A stretch of 64,000 nucleotides of DNA from Rubrivivax sp. (GTDB lineage Bacteria > Pseudomonadota > Gammaproteobacteria > Burkholderiales > Burkholderiaceae_C), in contig JALHPF010000022.1 in NCBI GenBank assembly GCA_022842595.1, positions 33,940 through 97,939 on the forward strand, written 5' to 3'. The position numbers and the translations under genes are program-made. A model generated the notes under the pieces. It worked only from the letters and a program-made list of their open reading frames with translations. It was not told the DNA's origin and did not search any database. Position 1 is the first letter of the stretch, and every line of letters begins with the position of its first letter. Of the stretch, positions 33,687 to 42,357 are shown piece after piece.

Positions 33687-35092
33687 GGCGTCTGGGGCTG
33701 GCGGCGTCGCTTGCGTTGATGACCGGGTGCGCGTCGGTCACGCCGCCGCCTGACCACCAGGTCGACCCGCCGGCCCAGTGGCGAACTGCCGCGACCGACA
33801 CCGTTCCCGTCGAGCCCCGATGGTGGACAGTCTTCGGCGACCCGGTGCTCACCACGCTGGTCGAGCAGGCGCTTGCGAACAACAACGACGTGGCCCTCGC
33901 TGCCGCCCGGATTCGCGAGGCGCGTGCGCAGGAACAGGTCGCCCGGTCCCAGCTGTTTCCGGTGGTCGATGCGGTCATCGGCGCAAGCCGGTCGCGCGCG
34001 GTGTCCGCGTTCGGCACGCCCGTCGAGGCCACGGGCGTCCACCCGCAAGTCCAGGTCGGCTACGAGCTCGACCTCTTCAATCGGGTCGGGAACCAGGCAG
34101 AGGCTGCGCGTGCGACGGCCCTGGGCGTCGAGGCGGCCCACGACGCGGCGCAGCTGTCGGTCGCAGCCGCGACCGCCGCCGGCTACCTGACGCTGCGAGC
34201 GCTCGATGCGCGCCTGGAGATTGCCCGCAGCACACTGGCATCCCGCCAGGAAGCCTTCCGCATCGCACGCGCACGCGCCGCTGCGGGATACACGTCGCAG
34301 CTGGAACTGCGCCAGGCCGAAGCGGAGCTCGAGGCGACCGCTGCGCTCCTGCCCCAGCTGGAGCTGGCGGTACGCCGACAGGAGAATGCGATCAACACCT
34401 TGCTTGGCCGCGCGCCAGGCGACATTGCCCGCGGCCTGGCCATGGGCCGCATCGCGGCGCCACCGGTTCCGACGGCGCTACCGTCCGAATTGGCGCGCCG
34501 CCGGCCGGACATCGCCCAGGCTGCGGCGAACATCGCGGCAGCCGACGCCTCGCTGGCGGGCACCCGGGCGCAGTTCCTGCCCCAGATCCGCCTGAGCGCC
34601 ACGGCCGGCAGCGTGTTTTCGACCCTGCTTCGCAACGATCCGATTGCGATCTGGTCGGTCGGTGCGAGCATCCTCGCCCCCCTCTTCAATGCGGGCCGCA
34701 CCGAGGGCCTCGTCAGCGGCGCCGGGTCTCGCCTGGACCAGGCCATCTACGCCTACAGGCGCTCGGTGCTGGCTGCATTCCGGGAAGTCGAGGACGCCCT
34801 GGCCGCCATCGACCGCCTGCAAGCCCAGCACGCGCGGGTGGCTGTCCAGCGACAGGCTCTGGCCGAGGTATTGCGCCACGCGCGCAACCGCTTCGATGCC
34901 GGGTACTCGTCGTATCTGGAACAACTGGACGCGCAGCGTGCGCTGCTCAGCAGCGAGCTGACGCTCGCCCAGATACAGGGCGACAGGCTCTCGGCCTATG
35001 TCTCGCTCTATCAGGCGTTGGGCGGGGGCTGGGACCAGGCCGACGTGCAGCGTGCAACGCCCACCGGCAAGCGTGCCCCCGGCGCTCTCTAG
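33683..35092 (+). CDS. outer-membrane efflux lipoprotein, NodT family
   Basis: A 469-residue TolC-like channel. The signal peptide ends in the lipobox LMTGCASV, so it is an outer-membrane lipoprotein. WWTVFGDPVLTTLVEQALAN and DVALAAARIREARAQEQVAR are the standard first repeat, and the second copy is seen near PSELARRRPDIAQAAANIAA and YRRSVLAAFREVEDALAAID. Three such chains would form the outlet for the MFS/HlyD pump. It closes the operon and is followed immediately by the convergent oleate hydratase gene. Confidence 0.93.
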   Translation: MRRLGLAASLALMTGCASVTPPPDHQVDPPAQWRTAATDTVPVEPRWWTVFGDPVLTTLVEQALANNNDVALAAARIREARAQEQVARSQLFPVVDAVIGASRSRAVSAFGTPVEATGVHPQVQVGYELDLFNRVGNQAEAARATALGVEAAHDAAQLSVAAATAAGYLTLRALDARLEIARSTLASRQEAFRIARARAAAGYTSQLELRQAEAELEATAALLPQLELAVRRQENAINTLLGRAPGDIARGLAMGRIAAPPVPTALPSELARRRPDIAQAAANIAAADASLAGTRAQFLPQIRLSATAGSVFSTLLRNDPIAIWSVGASILAPLFNAGRTEGLVSGAGSRLDQAIYAYRRSVLAAFREVEDALAAIDRLQAQHARVAVQRQALAEVLRHARNRFDAGYSSYLEQLDAQRALLSSELTLAQIQGDRLSAYVSLYQALGGGWDQADVQRATPTGKRAPGAL

Positions 35093-36748
35093 CTAGCGGG
35101 CCAAAGCACGTGCCACCTCGACGACCGTGAGCGGATGGTGCTGCCCGAAATACTTGGGCGGCACTTCCAGCGACGGCAGGACGAATTTCTTGACTGCATG
35201 GATCGCGCCCAGCACGCTGTACTCCGTGGTGAAGACAATGCCGTCGGGAATCTCCACGAACTGCCCGAGGAACGCGAAGTTCTTTGAGCCCGCCGGCACC
35301 ACCGCCGGTCGGTCGCCCTCGGCTCTGCCCAGAAACTGGCTGGTGGCGTAGGGCAGCAAGCAGGGGATGCAGGTGGAGGTGTCGAGCATCTCGGCCTTCT
35401 CCCCCTCGTCATGGTCGAATTGCAGGTGACCCAACAGCTCTTCCAGGATCTCGCGGCCCGTGCATTCGGCCATGGTCTTCTTGACGAACTTGCCGATGCG
35501 GTCGCTGCCCAGCGCTGTGACCCAGATGACGCACGTGTCGCGAGGTTGCTCGGGGAACAAGGGCTGGCGGTAGGTGTGCAGGTGCAGGATCCACGGCGAC
35601 GCGGTCAATGGCAGCGGGCTCTGACGGCCCATCTGGCGCTCCACCAACCATTCGAACTTGCGCTCGAACAAGCCGCCGCGAAAGGTGACGGTGAAGCTCA
35701 TCATCGTGGACTGCGAGACGTCGCGCAGGAATTGGTCAGGGCGGCCGAAGCCGGGCTGCTTGGCAGCGATCTTCTTCCACAGCGTCCACGCACCGCCGAG
35801 GTTGTCGCCGTCCACCGCGGGTCTGTCTACCGGGCGGTCATGGGCGCCGAACGATGCGTTGCTGACGATGGAGCCGATCGTCAGGAAGACGAGGTCGGTG
35901 TCGCGCACCGGGATCGAGGGCTTGGGCGTGCCACTCCCGCTCTCGAGGTGGATGCGCTCGATCCACCTTGGCTCGGCGCCGGGGTCGGCCTTGAAGTCGA
36001 CGTCCGAGATCCTGGTGTCGTAGTGGACGTTCACACCCTTCTTCTGCATGAGGCGCAAGGCGGGCAGGATGAACGAGTGGAAGTTGGTGTAGCGGGTGCG
36101 CTCCAGCGCGACCATCGTGTTCATGTTCGGCATCTCGTGAAAGAAGAGATGCATGTAGCGCTTCATCTCCACCGCTGAGTGCCAGGGCTGGAAGGCAAAC
36201 ATGGCCCGCCACATGTACCAGTAGTTGCTGGTGAAGAAGCTCTCGCCAAAGATGTCGGTGATCTTGGCGCCGTCCGCGATCAAGGACTCGGGTGTGGCCA
36301 TCAGTTTGGCCATCTTCAGTTTTTCAGCGGTGTCCAGGCCCAGTTGATATCCGGTGTCCTTCTCGCCGTTTTCGTGCATCAGGCGAACGACCGTGTGAAC
36401 CCTGCAGTCTTCACGGTTCTTCTGGTGGTCTTGCAGACACGATTCATCGTCGGTGTACGGAATGATGGACCACAGCTCCTTGGTACACGGGTACGCCTTG
36501 TCCTCGAACTCGCGACTGCCTTGCATGAAGTAGGCCGGCTGGCCGTTCACCATCACCTCGGAGGCATCACAGCTCCCGCCCACCGACTGCTTGTCGCCCA
36601 TCTGCTCGAAGATGTGGATGTTGGCCGGATTGAAATCGGCTTTCTGGATCAAATACATGGCCGCGGCAATCGAGCCCAGGCCGAGACCGTTGAGATAGAC
36701 GTCGACGGAAGAAGTCTGTTCATTTCTCACTTTGGCGTACCTGTCCAT
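35093..36748 (-). CDS. divergent oleate hydratase-family flavoprotein
   Basis: A 551-residue member of the oleate hydratase (67-kDa myosin-cross-reactive antigen) family. The FAD-binding start is YLNGLGLGSIAAAMYLIQKA. Family blocks include SNYWYMWRAMFAFQPWHSAV, ERTRYTNFHSFILPALRLM and NFAFLGQFVEIPDGIVFTTE. Compared with the neighbouring copy, the usual GGALDG loop is replaced by VGGSCDASEV and the RGGREM segment by QGSREFEDKA, so catalysis or substrate may differ. The ATG at 36748 is preferred; the 14 upstream codons look non-coding. It follows its paralogue after 55 bases, so both are probably one transcript. Confidence 0.88.
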   Translation of the reverse strand: MDRYAKVRNEQTSSVDVYLNGLGLGSIAAAMYLIQKADFNPANIHIFEQMGDKQSVGGSCDASEVMVNGQPAYFMQGSREFEDKAYPCTKELWSIIPYTDDESCLQDHQKNREDCRVHTVVRLMHENGEKDTGYQLGLDTAEKLKMAKLMATPESLIADGAKITDIFGESFFTSNYWYMWRAMFAFQPWHSAVEMKRYMHLFFHEMPNMNTMVALERTRYTNFHSFILPALRLMQKKGVNVHYDTRISDVDFKADPGAEPRWIERIHLESGSGTPKPSIPVRDTDLVFLTIGSIVSNASFGAHDRPVDRPAVDGDNLGGAWTLWKKIAAKQPGFGRPDQFLRDVSQSTMMSFTVTFRGGLFERKFEWLVERQMGRQSPLPLTASPWILHLHTYRQPLFPEQPRDTCVIWVTALGSDRIGKFVKKTMAECTGREILEELLGHLQFDHDEGEKAEMLDTSTCIPCLLPYATSQFLGRAEGDRPAVVPAGSKNFAFLGQFVEIPDGIVFTTEYSVLGAIHAVKKFVLPSLEVPPKYFGQHHPLTVVEVARALAR

Positions 36749-36803
36749 GGTTGGAGGTTCCCTGTGATCGTCACAGAACCGAGTTCGCAACGGTGCGGTG
36801 CGG

Positions 36804-38573
36804 TCAGTCGCCCGCGACCAGCCTGGAGTCGCGCAGCAGTGCGCCGATCTGGGTCTTGTCGAGTTCCTTCATCAGCAGCCGCTGCAGGAAGGCGGGGCCC
36901 GGCAGGTCGATCTCCTTGCCGTCGCGCAGCCGCCCCGACGCCGCGAGCAGCATGCGGATGTCGTAGGTGGAATTGAAGACCTCGGGCACACCACGCTCGA
37001 CGTCGAGCAAGGTGTAGACGGCCTCCATCGGCGTGCGCACCGAGTATTCGGTGGTGAAGATGCAGTCGCGTTGCCGTGATTCCGCGAACTGGCCGATGAA
37101 GGCGAAGTTGATCGCGCTCTCGGGCACCACGTCCGGCCGATCCCCGGCCTGGCGAGGCATGAAGAACGCCGTGATGTACGGCATCATCACCGGCACGGTC
37201 TTCGCACCGGTGGCGGCCAGCTTGGGGATGTCCCCGACCGGCACGCCCATATGGAAAAACCATTCCTGGGTGATCTCCTCGCCCGTGCAGTCCTGCATGG
37301 GCTTCTTCACGTAGTCACCCGGCTTCTCGACGAAGAGCCCGTAGACCCACACGACGATCTGGTCCTTGGGCTGCGCCTTGAAGTGCGGCTGGCGGTTGAC
37401 CGTCCAGCTGAGCAGCCACGACGAGTCTTTCGCTGTCACGATGCCGCCGGTGACCACCTTGCCGCTGAACGGGTCGCGCTTGGCGATCTTGCCGATGTAG
37501 CTCGGGATGCGTTCGTCGAGCGTGGTGACGGTCGCTGATTCCCACTTGGTCTCGGGGATGTGCGCGCCGAACACGTCCGGGCGGCCGAACGCCGCATCCT
37601 TCGCGGCGATTCGCCGCCACAGGTCCCAGGCCGGTGCCGGTCCCTCGTCGAGCCTGGCCGGCGTGTGGTGGTCACCGTTGTCAGAGTTCTCGGTCAGCGA
37701 GCCGATGGTCATGAACACCAGGTCGTCCGGGCCCAGATCGACACTGTCTTCGACACCCTTGCTGCGCCAGTGGATGCGGAGGGCCTGCTTGCGGCCGGGC
37801 AAGATGTCGAAATCGACATCGGTGACCTCGGTGCCGTAGCGGAACACCACGCCGTGGTCCAGCAGCCACTTCACCAGCGGCAGCACCAGCGACTCGTACT
37901 GGTTGAACCGCGTGAACTTCAGCGTCGAGAAGTCCGGCATGCCGGCGATCTGGTGGATGAAGCGGTGCAGGTAGAGCTTCATCTCCAAGGCCGAGTGCCA
38001 CTCCTCGAAGGCAAACATCGTGCGCCAGTACAGCCAGAAATTGCTGCCCAGGAACTCCTCGCCGAAGACCTCGTTGATGCGCTTGTTCTCCATCTCCTCG
38101 CGCGTGGCCAGGAAGAGCTTGATGATCTCCTTCTGCGCCCGCTCGCTGAGCGTGAACAGGCCGTCGGTGTGCGCGTCCTCGCCACGGTTCACCGTCGCGC
38201 GCTGCAAGGACAGGTTGGGGTCGTCCTTGTCGAGCCGATAGAACTCGTCGAGCACGCTGGCGCCTTCGATTTCAAGCGACGGGATCGATCGGTACAGGTC
38301 CCACAGGCATTCGAAGTGCTCTTCCATCTCGCGCCCGCCGCGGATCACGAAGCCCTTCTCGGGTTCCTTGATGCCGTCCAGCGCGCCGCCGGGCAGCAGC
38401 TGCTGCTCCAGGATGGTGATGCGCTTGCCGGCCATCTGGCCGTCGCGGATCAGGAAGGCCGCACCGGCCAGCGCCGCGAGGCCCGAGCCGACGAACCAGG
38501 CCGTCTTGTTGTCCACGCCATGGGGTTTGCGTGGGCGGGCGAAGGCTTCGTAATTGCCGCTGCTGTAGTACAT
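36804..38573 (-). CDS. ohyA: oleate hydratase
   Basis: A 589-residue enzyme that adds water across the C9 double bond of unsaturated fatty acids, with FAD as structural cofactor. FAD binding: AWFVGSGLAALAGAAFLIRD. Substrate and catalytic loops: LLPGGALDG and VIRGGREMEEHFECLWDLY, where the Glu of REM fits the proton-donating acid known in characterised family members. SNFWLYWRTMFAFEEWHSAL and FAFIGQFAESRQRDCIFTTE complete the family pattern. The ATG at 38573 gives MYYSSGNYEAFARPRKP, the usual N-terminus. Such enzymes detoxify membrane-active fatty acids. Confidence 0.93.
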   Translation of the reverse strand: MYYSSGNYEAFARPRKPHGVDNKTAWFVGSGLAALAGAAFLIRDGQMAGKRITILEQQLLPGGALDGIKEPEKGFVIRGGREMEEHFECLWDLYRSIPSLEIEGASVLDEFYRLDKDDPNLSLQRATVNRGEDAHTDGLFTLSERAQKEIIKLFLATREEMENKRINEVFGEEFLGSNFWLYWRTMFAFEEWHSALEMKLYLHRFIHQIAGMPDFSTLKFTRFNQYESLVLPLVKWLLDHGVVFRYGTEVTDVDFDILPGRKQALRIHWRSKGVEDSVDLGPDDLVFMTIGSLTENSDNGDHHTPARLDEGPAPAWDLWRRIAAKDAAFGRPDVFGAHIPETKWESATVTTLDERIPSYIGKIAKRDPFSGKVVTGGIVTAKDSSWLLSWTVNRQPHFKAQPKDQIVVWVYGLFVEKPGDYVKKPMQDCTGEEITQEWFFHMGVPVGDIPKLAATGAKTVPVMMPYITAFFMPRQAGDRPDVVPESAINFAFIGQFAESRQRDCIFTTEYSVRTPMEAVYTLLDVERGVPEVFNSTYDIRMLLAASGRLRDGKEIDLPGPAFLQRLLMKELDKTQIGALLRDSRLVAGD

Positions 38574-39156
38574 GGGGACTTCCTTGGTTGAGATTGCAGC
38601 GACAGCGGTGGCACGCCGCGTGGCCCGTGTCGGTGACGCTCCGGCCCGGCGATGGCGCACCGGCATTCGGTCCTGGATGGGCACACAAGCGCCTCATGCG
38701 CACCATCGGGGATGGCGTTCACGGTCTCGGCAACCCGGGCACGTGCACCCTGGCGGCTCATGGCATCGATTCCGCCGGTCCTGGCCAATTCGAGGCAGAA
38801 CCTGCCGCAGGATTCGTCTCAGCGTGCCAAGCATCGACGGAACGAAACCCCTAAGAGCCGGCTTGCTACGGAGGCTTGATTTCGGCGCAGCGTCTGGCGA
38901 GCTCATAGGGCAGTCTGGCACCCGCGGCGACGCGGTTCTGTTCGTTGCCGTACCCATCGACCGCCTGCTGCGCGACGTGTTGCGATGCGCCGCTCTGTGC
39001 TGAACCGAGCGAGCGATGCGCGTGGGCGTTCGTGGTGATCCGTGCGCGCGCAAGCTGTACGCCGTGGGCAGGGGGTGGGCTGCCTCGCGGGAACGAACGG
39101 CGGGCTTGCGCCCGGCGACATCGAAGTCAGCCGGTGCGGCCAGCCGCTGGCCGGGT
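38574..39156. other. 583-base gap with possible weak motif copy
   Basis: No frame gives a recognisable protein. On the minus strand, 39009-38992 reads CTCGGTTCAGCACAGAGC, a weak match to the recurrent motif, pointing toward the oleate hydratase genes but 418 bases from the first start codon. The rest shows no repeat or terminator. Confidence 0.35.
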
Positions 39157-39951
39157 CTAGCTTTCCGGGTGCAGTTCGGTCCCGACGCCGCGGTAACCGC
39201 TGATGCGGCACGTCCTGTCGAACATGGGCTCGCCGCTGATCCTGAACTGCTGGCGTGAACCGTCGCCGCGCAGGCGATGAGCGACGAAGTCGAGAAACGG
39301 CTGGCGCCTCGCCACCTTCTCCTGCAAGGCCTGGCAGTCGACGATGTCCCAGACGGCGCCCTCTTCGGCTTTGACGTGGCCCAGCAGTTCCAGCATCGGG
39401 CCGTATCCCGTCACGAGCTCTCCCGCCTCGTTCTGCTCCCAGTACCAGTCGGCAGCAAGTTCGGTCAGGCTGCGAAAGCGGTTTTCGCTGTCCTGCAGCG
39501 CCGCCGTGCGCTCCTGCACCGTACGCTCCAGCGAAAGGTTCTGAGCTTCCAGCATCTTGTAGAGCAGGGTCACTTCAAGCATGTGACGAATGCGTATCTT
39601 GACTTCCACCACGTCGAAGGGCTTGTTGATGAAGTCGCGCGCCCCGGACTGCAGGGCACGGAGCTTGTGTCCGGGCTGCGCGGTCAGCGCGATCACGGGC
39701 AGGACACCGCCGACGTCGGCCTGCAGAGCCTCCATGACGCCAAAGCCGTCAAGCACCGGCATCTGCAAGTCGAGCAAGATCAGGTCATAGCGGTGCTCGC
39801 GATGCAGCTCGCAGACCTTTTGCGGCTCGATCGTGCCGGTCACGTTCAGGTAGCCGGCGTCGCCCAGAAGGCGCTCGAGCAGGTGGACGTGTGCCGACTG
39901 GTCGTCGACGACAAGGATCCTGGCGTTCAGGACATCGGCTTCATTCAGCAT
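39157..39951 (-). CDS. response regulator with C-terminal PAS domain
   Basis: A 264-residue cytoplasmic regulator, last gene of the phytochrome operon. The receiver domain (residues 10-125) has the acidic pair in ILVVDDQ, the phospho-acceptor Asp in LILLDLQMPVLDGFG, the Thr in IALTAQ and Lys in FINKPFDV, so it is complete. A short coiled coil (LSLERTVQERTAALQDSENR) leads to a PAS domain (SLTELAADWYWEQNEAGELV). No DNA-binding or enzyme output is present, so it probably acts by protein contact. Its start overlaps the end of the hybrid kinase gene by seven bases. Confidence 0.88.
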   Translation of the reverse strand: MLNEADVLNARILVVDDQSAHVHLLERLLGDAGYLNVTGTIEPQKVCELHREHRYDLILLDLQMPVLDGFGVMEALQADVGGVLPVIALTAQPGHKLRALQSGARDFINKPFDVVEVKIRIRHMLEVTLLYKMLEAQNLSLERTVQERTAALQDSENRFRSLTELAADWYWEQNEAGELVTGYGPMLELLGHVKAEEGAVWDIVDCQALQEKVARRQPFLDFVAHRLRGDGSRQQFRISGEPMFDRTCRISGYRGVGTELHPES

Positions 39952-41915
39952 CTGGGGTTCTCCTCGGCGGTGGCGCGCTGGCCGCCCGCGTGGGTTTGTC
40001 GAAAGGCCAGCTCAAGCGTGCGCCCGAGCGCTTCGCTCTGTACGGGCTGCATGAGGTGGTCGAAAAAGCCTGCCGCCTTGCCGACCTCGGTGTCCCACCC
40101 CTGCGCGGCAGCTGACAGCGCGATGACGGGGACGTGTGCGGTGGCCGGGTCCTCGGCCAGCAGCAGCATCGCCTGCGCGCCGCTCGGGTCAGGCGTCGTC
40201 ATGCCCATGAGGATCACATCCGGCGCTGTCGCGTGCGCGATCTCGATGCCGGCGCGGATGTTGGGCGCACGCAGCAGGCACACACCCGGCCGTCGGTCGA
40301 CCAGTTCGGCCACGCGTTGCAGCCGAAGCGGATCTTCCTCGATGCAAAGCACGGTGTGCACCGGCACGCCCCTTGCCGCAGGGCTGGGGCCCGCGTCGAG
40401 CTCGAACCAGAAGCAGCTGCCCACACCGACCCTACTCTCGACCCCGATGCAGCCGCCCATCAGCTCCACCAGCCGCTTGCTGATCACCAGGCCGATGCCG
40501 GTGCCCGGCTCACCGCCGGATTCCTGGCCGAGCCGATCGAAGGGCTCGAAAAGCCGCGCCATCTGCACCGGCGTCAAGCCCAGGCCCGTGTCCTCGACGC
40601 TCACGCGCACACGTTCCCCGGGGGCTTCGGTGCAGCGTACGTCGACGCGTCCGCGAAGGCGGTTGTACTTGATCGCATTGCTCAGCAGGTTCAGCAGCAC
40701 CTGCTTGGTCCGCGTCGCGTCGGCATGCACCAGCCAGGGTCGCTCGATGCCCGGAAAGTGCAGATCGATGCCGGCGCCAAGTGCCTGGGGCTCGATCAGG
40801 GCCCGGCAATCGTCGAGCACCTCGTTCAAGGACAACATCTGCAAAGACAGCACGAGCTTGCCTGACTCGATGCCCGTCAGGTCGAGTATCTCGTTGATCA
40901 GGCCCAGCAGGTACCAGCCTGCGTGCAGGATGTGCTGCACGCTGTCCTGCTGCGTTGGTGTGGGCGCCGGCTTGCCGGCTTGGATCAGCTGCGCGTAGCC
41001 GAGCATGGCGCTCAGCGGCGAGCGCAGTTCATGGCTCATTCTCAACAGGAAGTCCGACTTCGCGCGGCTGGCACGCTCGGCCTCGGCCTTCGCGGCGAGC
41101 AGCGCGAGCTCGCCTTGCTTGTGCTCGGAGATGTCCTTGAACAGCACCCCCACCTTGCACCCCTGTGCCACGCCCAGACGGAAGGCGTGAATGCTGAACC
41201 AGCGCTGCATCGACTCGGAGTACTGCTCAAAGCGCGCCGGCTCGCCCGTCAGGGCCACCGCTCCGAAAGCCTCGAGCCACATGGGTTCGAGGCCGGGCAG
41301 CACTTCGCCTACCGTCCTGCCCTCGGCGTCGGCAAGGCCGGACTGCTGTGCGAACGATGGGTTGACCAGGAGGTAGCGGGCGTCTATGGCGACGCCGCTC
41401 GCGTCGAAGATGATCTCGTGGACAGCGAAACCGGCGTCGATGGAGTTGAAGAGTGCCCGGTAGCTTTCCTCGGAGCTGCGCAACGCCGCCTCGGCTTGGC
41501 GGTGCGCGGCCAGCATCGCGAAGCGTTCGACGGCGTTCTCGACCGCGCGCGTCAGGCTCTCCGGGCTGGTCCAGCGCTTGCCGATGTAGTCCTGCGCACC
41601 TGCAGCCAGCAGCTTGAGCCCGTCCTCGCCTTCCCTGCCGGTGATCACCACCACCGGGCAGGGCGGCATGTCGGTACCTTGGCAGAGCGCCGCCAGCACC
41701 TCGGGCGCGTCCATGTCGGGCAGGACGTAGTCGAGCAGCACGCAGTCGACGGGCCCGTCGAGCGCCTCGAGCACCTGGCGAACGCCGGCGGCGCCCAGTT
41801 GCGCCTCGCTGAAGCGGTAGCGGCGGCTGCCGCCACGCAGCAGCATCTGGCGCAGGTCGGCGCAGTCGTCCGCGTTGTCCTCGATCAGCAGGATGTGCCA
41901 GCACGCTCTCGGCAT
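39945..41915 (-). CDS. hybrid histidine kinase: receiver, PAS, kinase, degenerate receiver
   Basis: A 656-residue kinase without membrane helices. Order: receiver with intact Asp (VLLDYVLPDMDA, about residue 62), PAS (RALFNSIDAGFAVHEIIFD), phospho-acceptor helix RMSHELRSPLSAMLGYAQLI, and HATPase with NLLSNAIKYN, VEDTGLGLT and GTGIGLVISK. The C-terminal receiver is degenerate: the phospho-acceptor position reads ILMGMTTPD, with GGC (Gly) where GAC (Asp) is expected, and the Lys position is Gln (QPVQSEAL). The input signal may come through the first receiver, phosphorylated by the phytochrome. The gene is 15 bases downstream of the small response regulator. Confidence 0.92.
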   Translation of the reverse strand: MPRACWHILLIEDNADDCADLRQMLLRGGSRRYRFSEAQLGAAGVRQVLEALDGPVDCVLLDYVLPDMDAPEVLAALCQGTDMPPCPVVVITGREGEDGLKLLAAGAQDYIGKRWTSPESLTRAVENAVERFAMLAAHRQAEAALRSSEESYRALFNSIDAGFAVHEIIFDASGVAIDARYLLVNPSFAQQSGLADAEGRTVGEVLPGLEPMWLEAFGAVALTGEPARFEQYSESMQRWFSIHAFRLGVAQGCKVGVLFKDISEHKQGELALLAAKAEAERASRAKSDFLLRMSHELRSPLSAMLGYAQLIQAGKPAPTPTQQDSVQHILHAGWYLLGLINEILDLTGIESGKLVLSLQMLSLNEVLDDCRALIEPQALGAGIDLHFPGIERPWLVHADATRTKQVLLNLLSNAIKYNRLRGRVDVRCTEAPGERVRVSVEDTGLGLTPVQMARLFEPFDRLGQESGGEPGTGIGLVISKRLVELMGGCIGVESRVGVGSCFWFELDAGPSPAARGVPVHTVLCIEEDPLRLQRVAELVDRRPGVCLLRAPNIRAGIEIAHATAPDVILMGMTTPDPSGAQAMLLLAEDPATAHVPVIALSAAAQGWDTEVGKAAGFFDHLMQPVQSEALGRTLELAFRQTHAGGQRATAEENPRC

Positions 41916-41930
41916 GATGTGTTCGGTTGC

Positions 41931-42353
41931 TCAGGCAGGCAGTACGACGCTGCCGAGCCAGTAGGCGAAGATCTGCTGCAGCACGCGCAGATGTACCGCG
42001 TGGTCGACCGGCTTGACGTGGTACGCATTCGCACCCTGGGCGTAGCAGAACTCGAGGTCGCGCGGGTTTGCCGAGGCGCTCAGCACCACCATGGGCAAGC
42101 CATTCAGGCTGGTGTCGGTGCGCAGCTCGCGCAAGGCCTCACGCCCGTCGTCGCTGGGCGTGTTCAGGTCCAGCAGCACCAGCACCGGCAGCGCATCGCG
42201 GCGGCGCCCCTCACTGCGCAGCATGCGCAGGCACTGTTCGCCGGAACTGGCGCGCACGATCGGATGGACGACGCCGCCGCGGCGGGCGGCGTCCAGCACG
42301 GTCTCGAAATCCTCGTCGGAATCCTCGACCACCAGGATGGGCCGCATCCGCAT
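41931..42353 (-). CDS. single-domain response regulator, Rcp1-like
   Basis: A 140-residue receiver-only protein. ILVVEDSDEDFET has the acidic pocket, LVLLDLNTPSDDGREALREL the phospho-acceptor Asp, VVLSASANPRD the Ser/Thr switch and AYHVKPVDH the Lys. The NTPSDDG and HVKPV variants are typical of Rcp1-type partners of phytochrome kinases. It begins four bases after the phytochrome stop codon, so it is almost surely the direct phosphorylation target of that kinase. I chose the ATG at 42353; the open frame upstream overlaps the phytochrome gene. Confidence 0.92.
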   Translation of the reverse strand: MRMRPILVVEDSDEDFETVLDAARRGGVVHPIVRASSGEQCLRMLRSEGRRRDALPVLVLLDLNTPSDDGREALRELRTDTSLNGLPMVVLSASANPRDLEFCYAQGANAYHVKPVDHAVHLRVLQQIFAYWLGSVVLPA

Positions 42354-42357
42354 CGTG

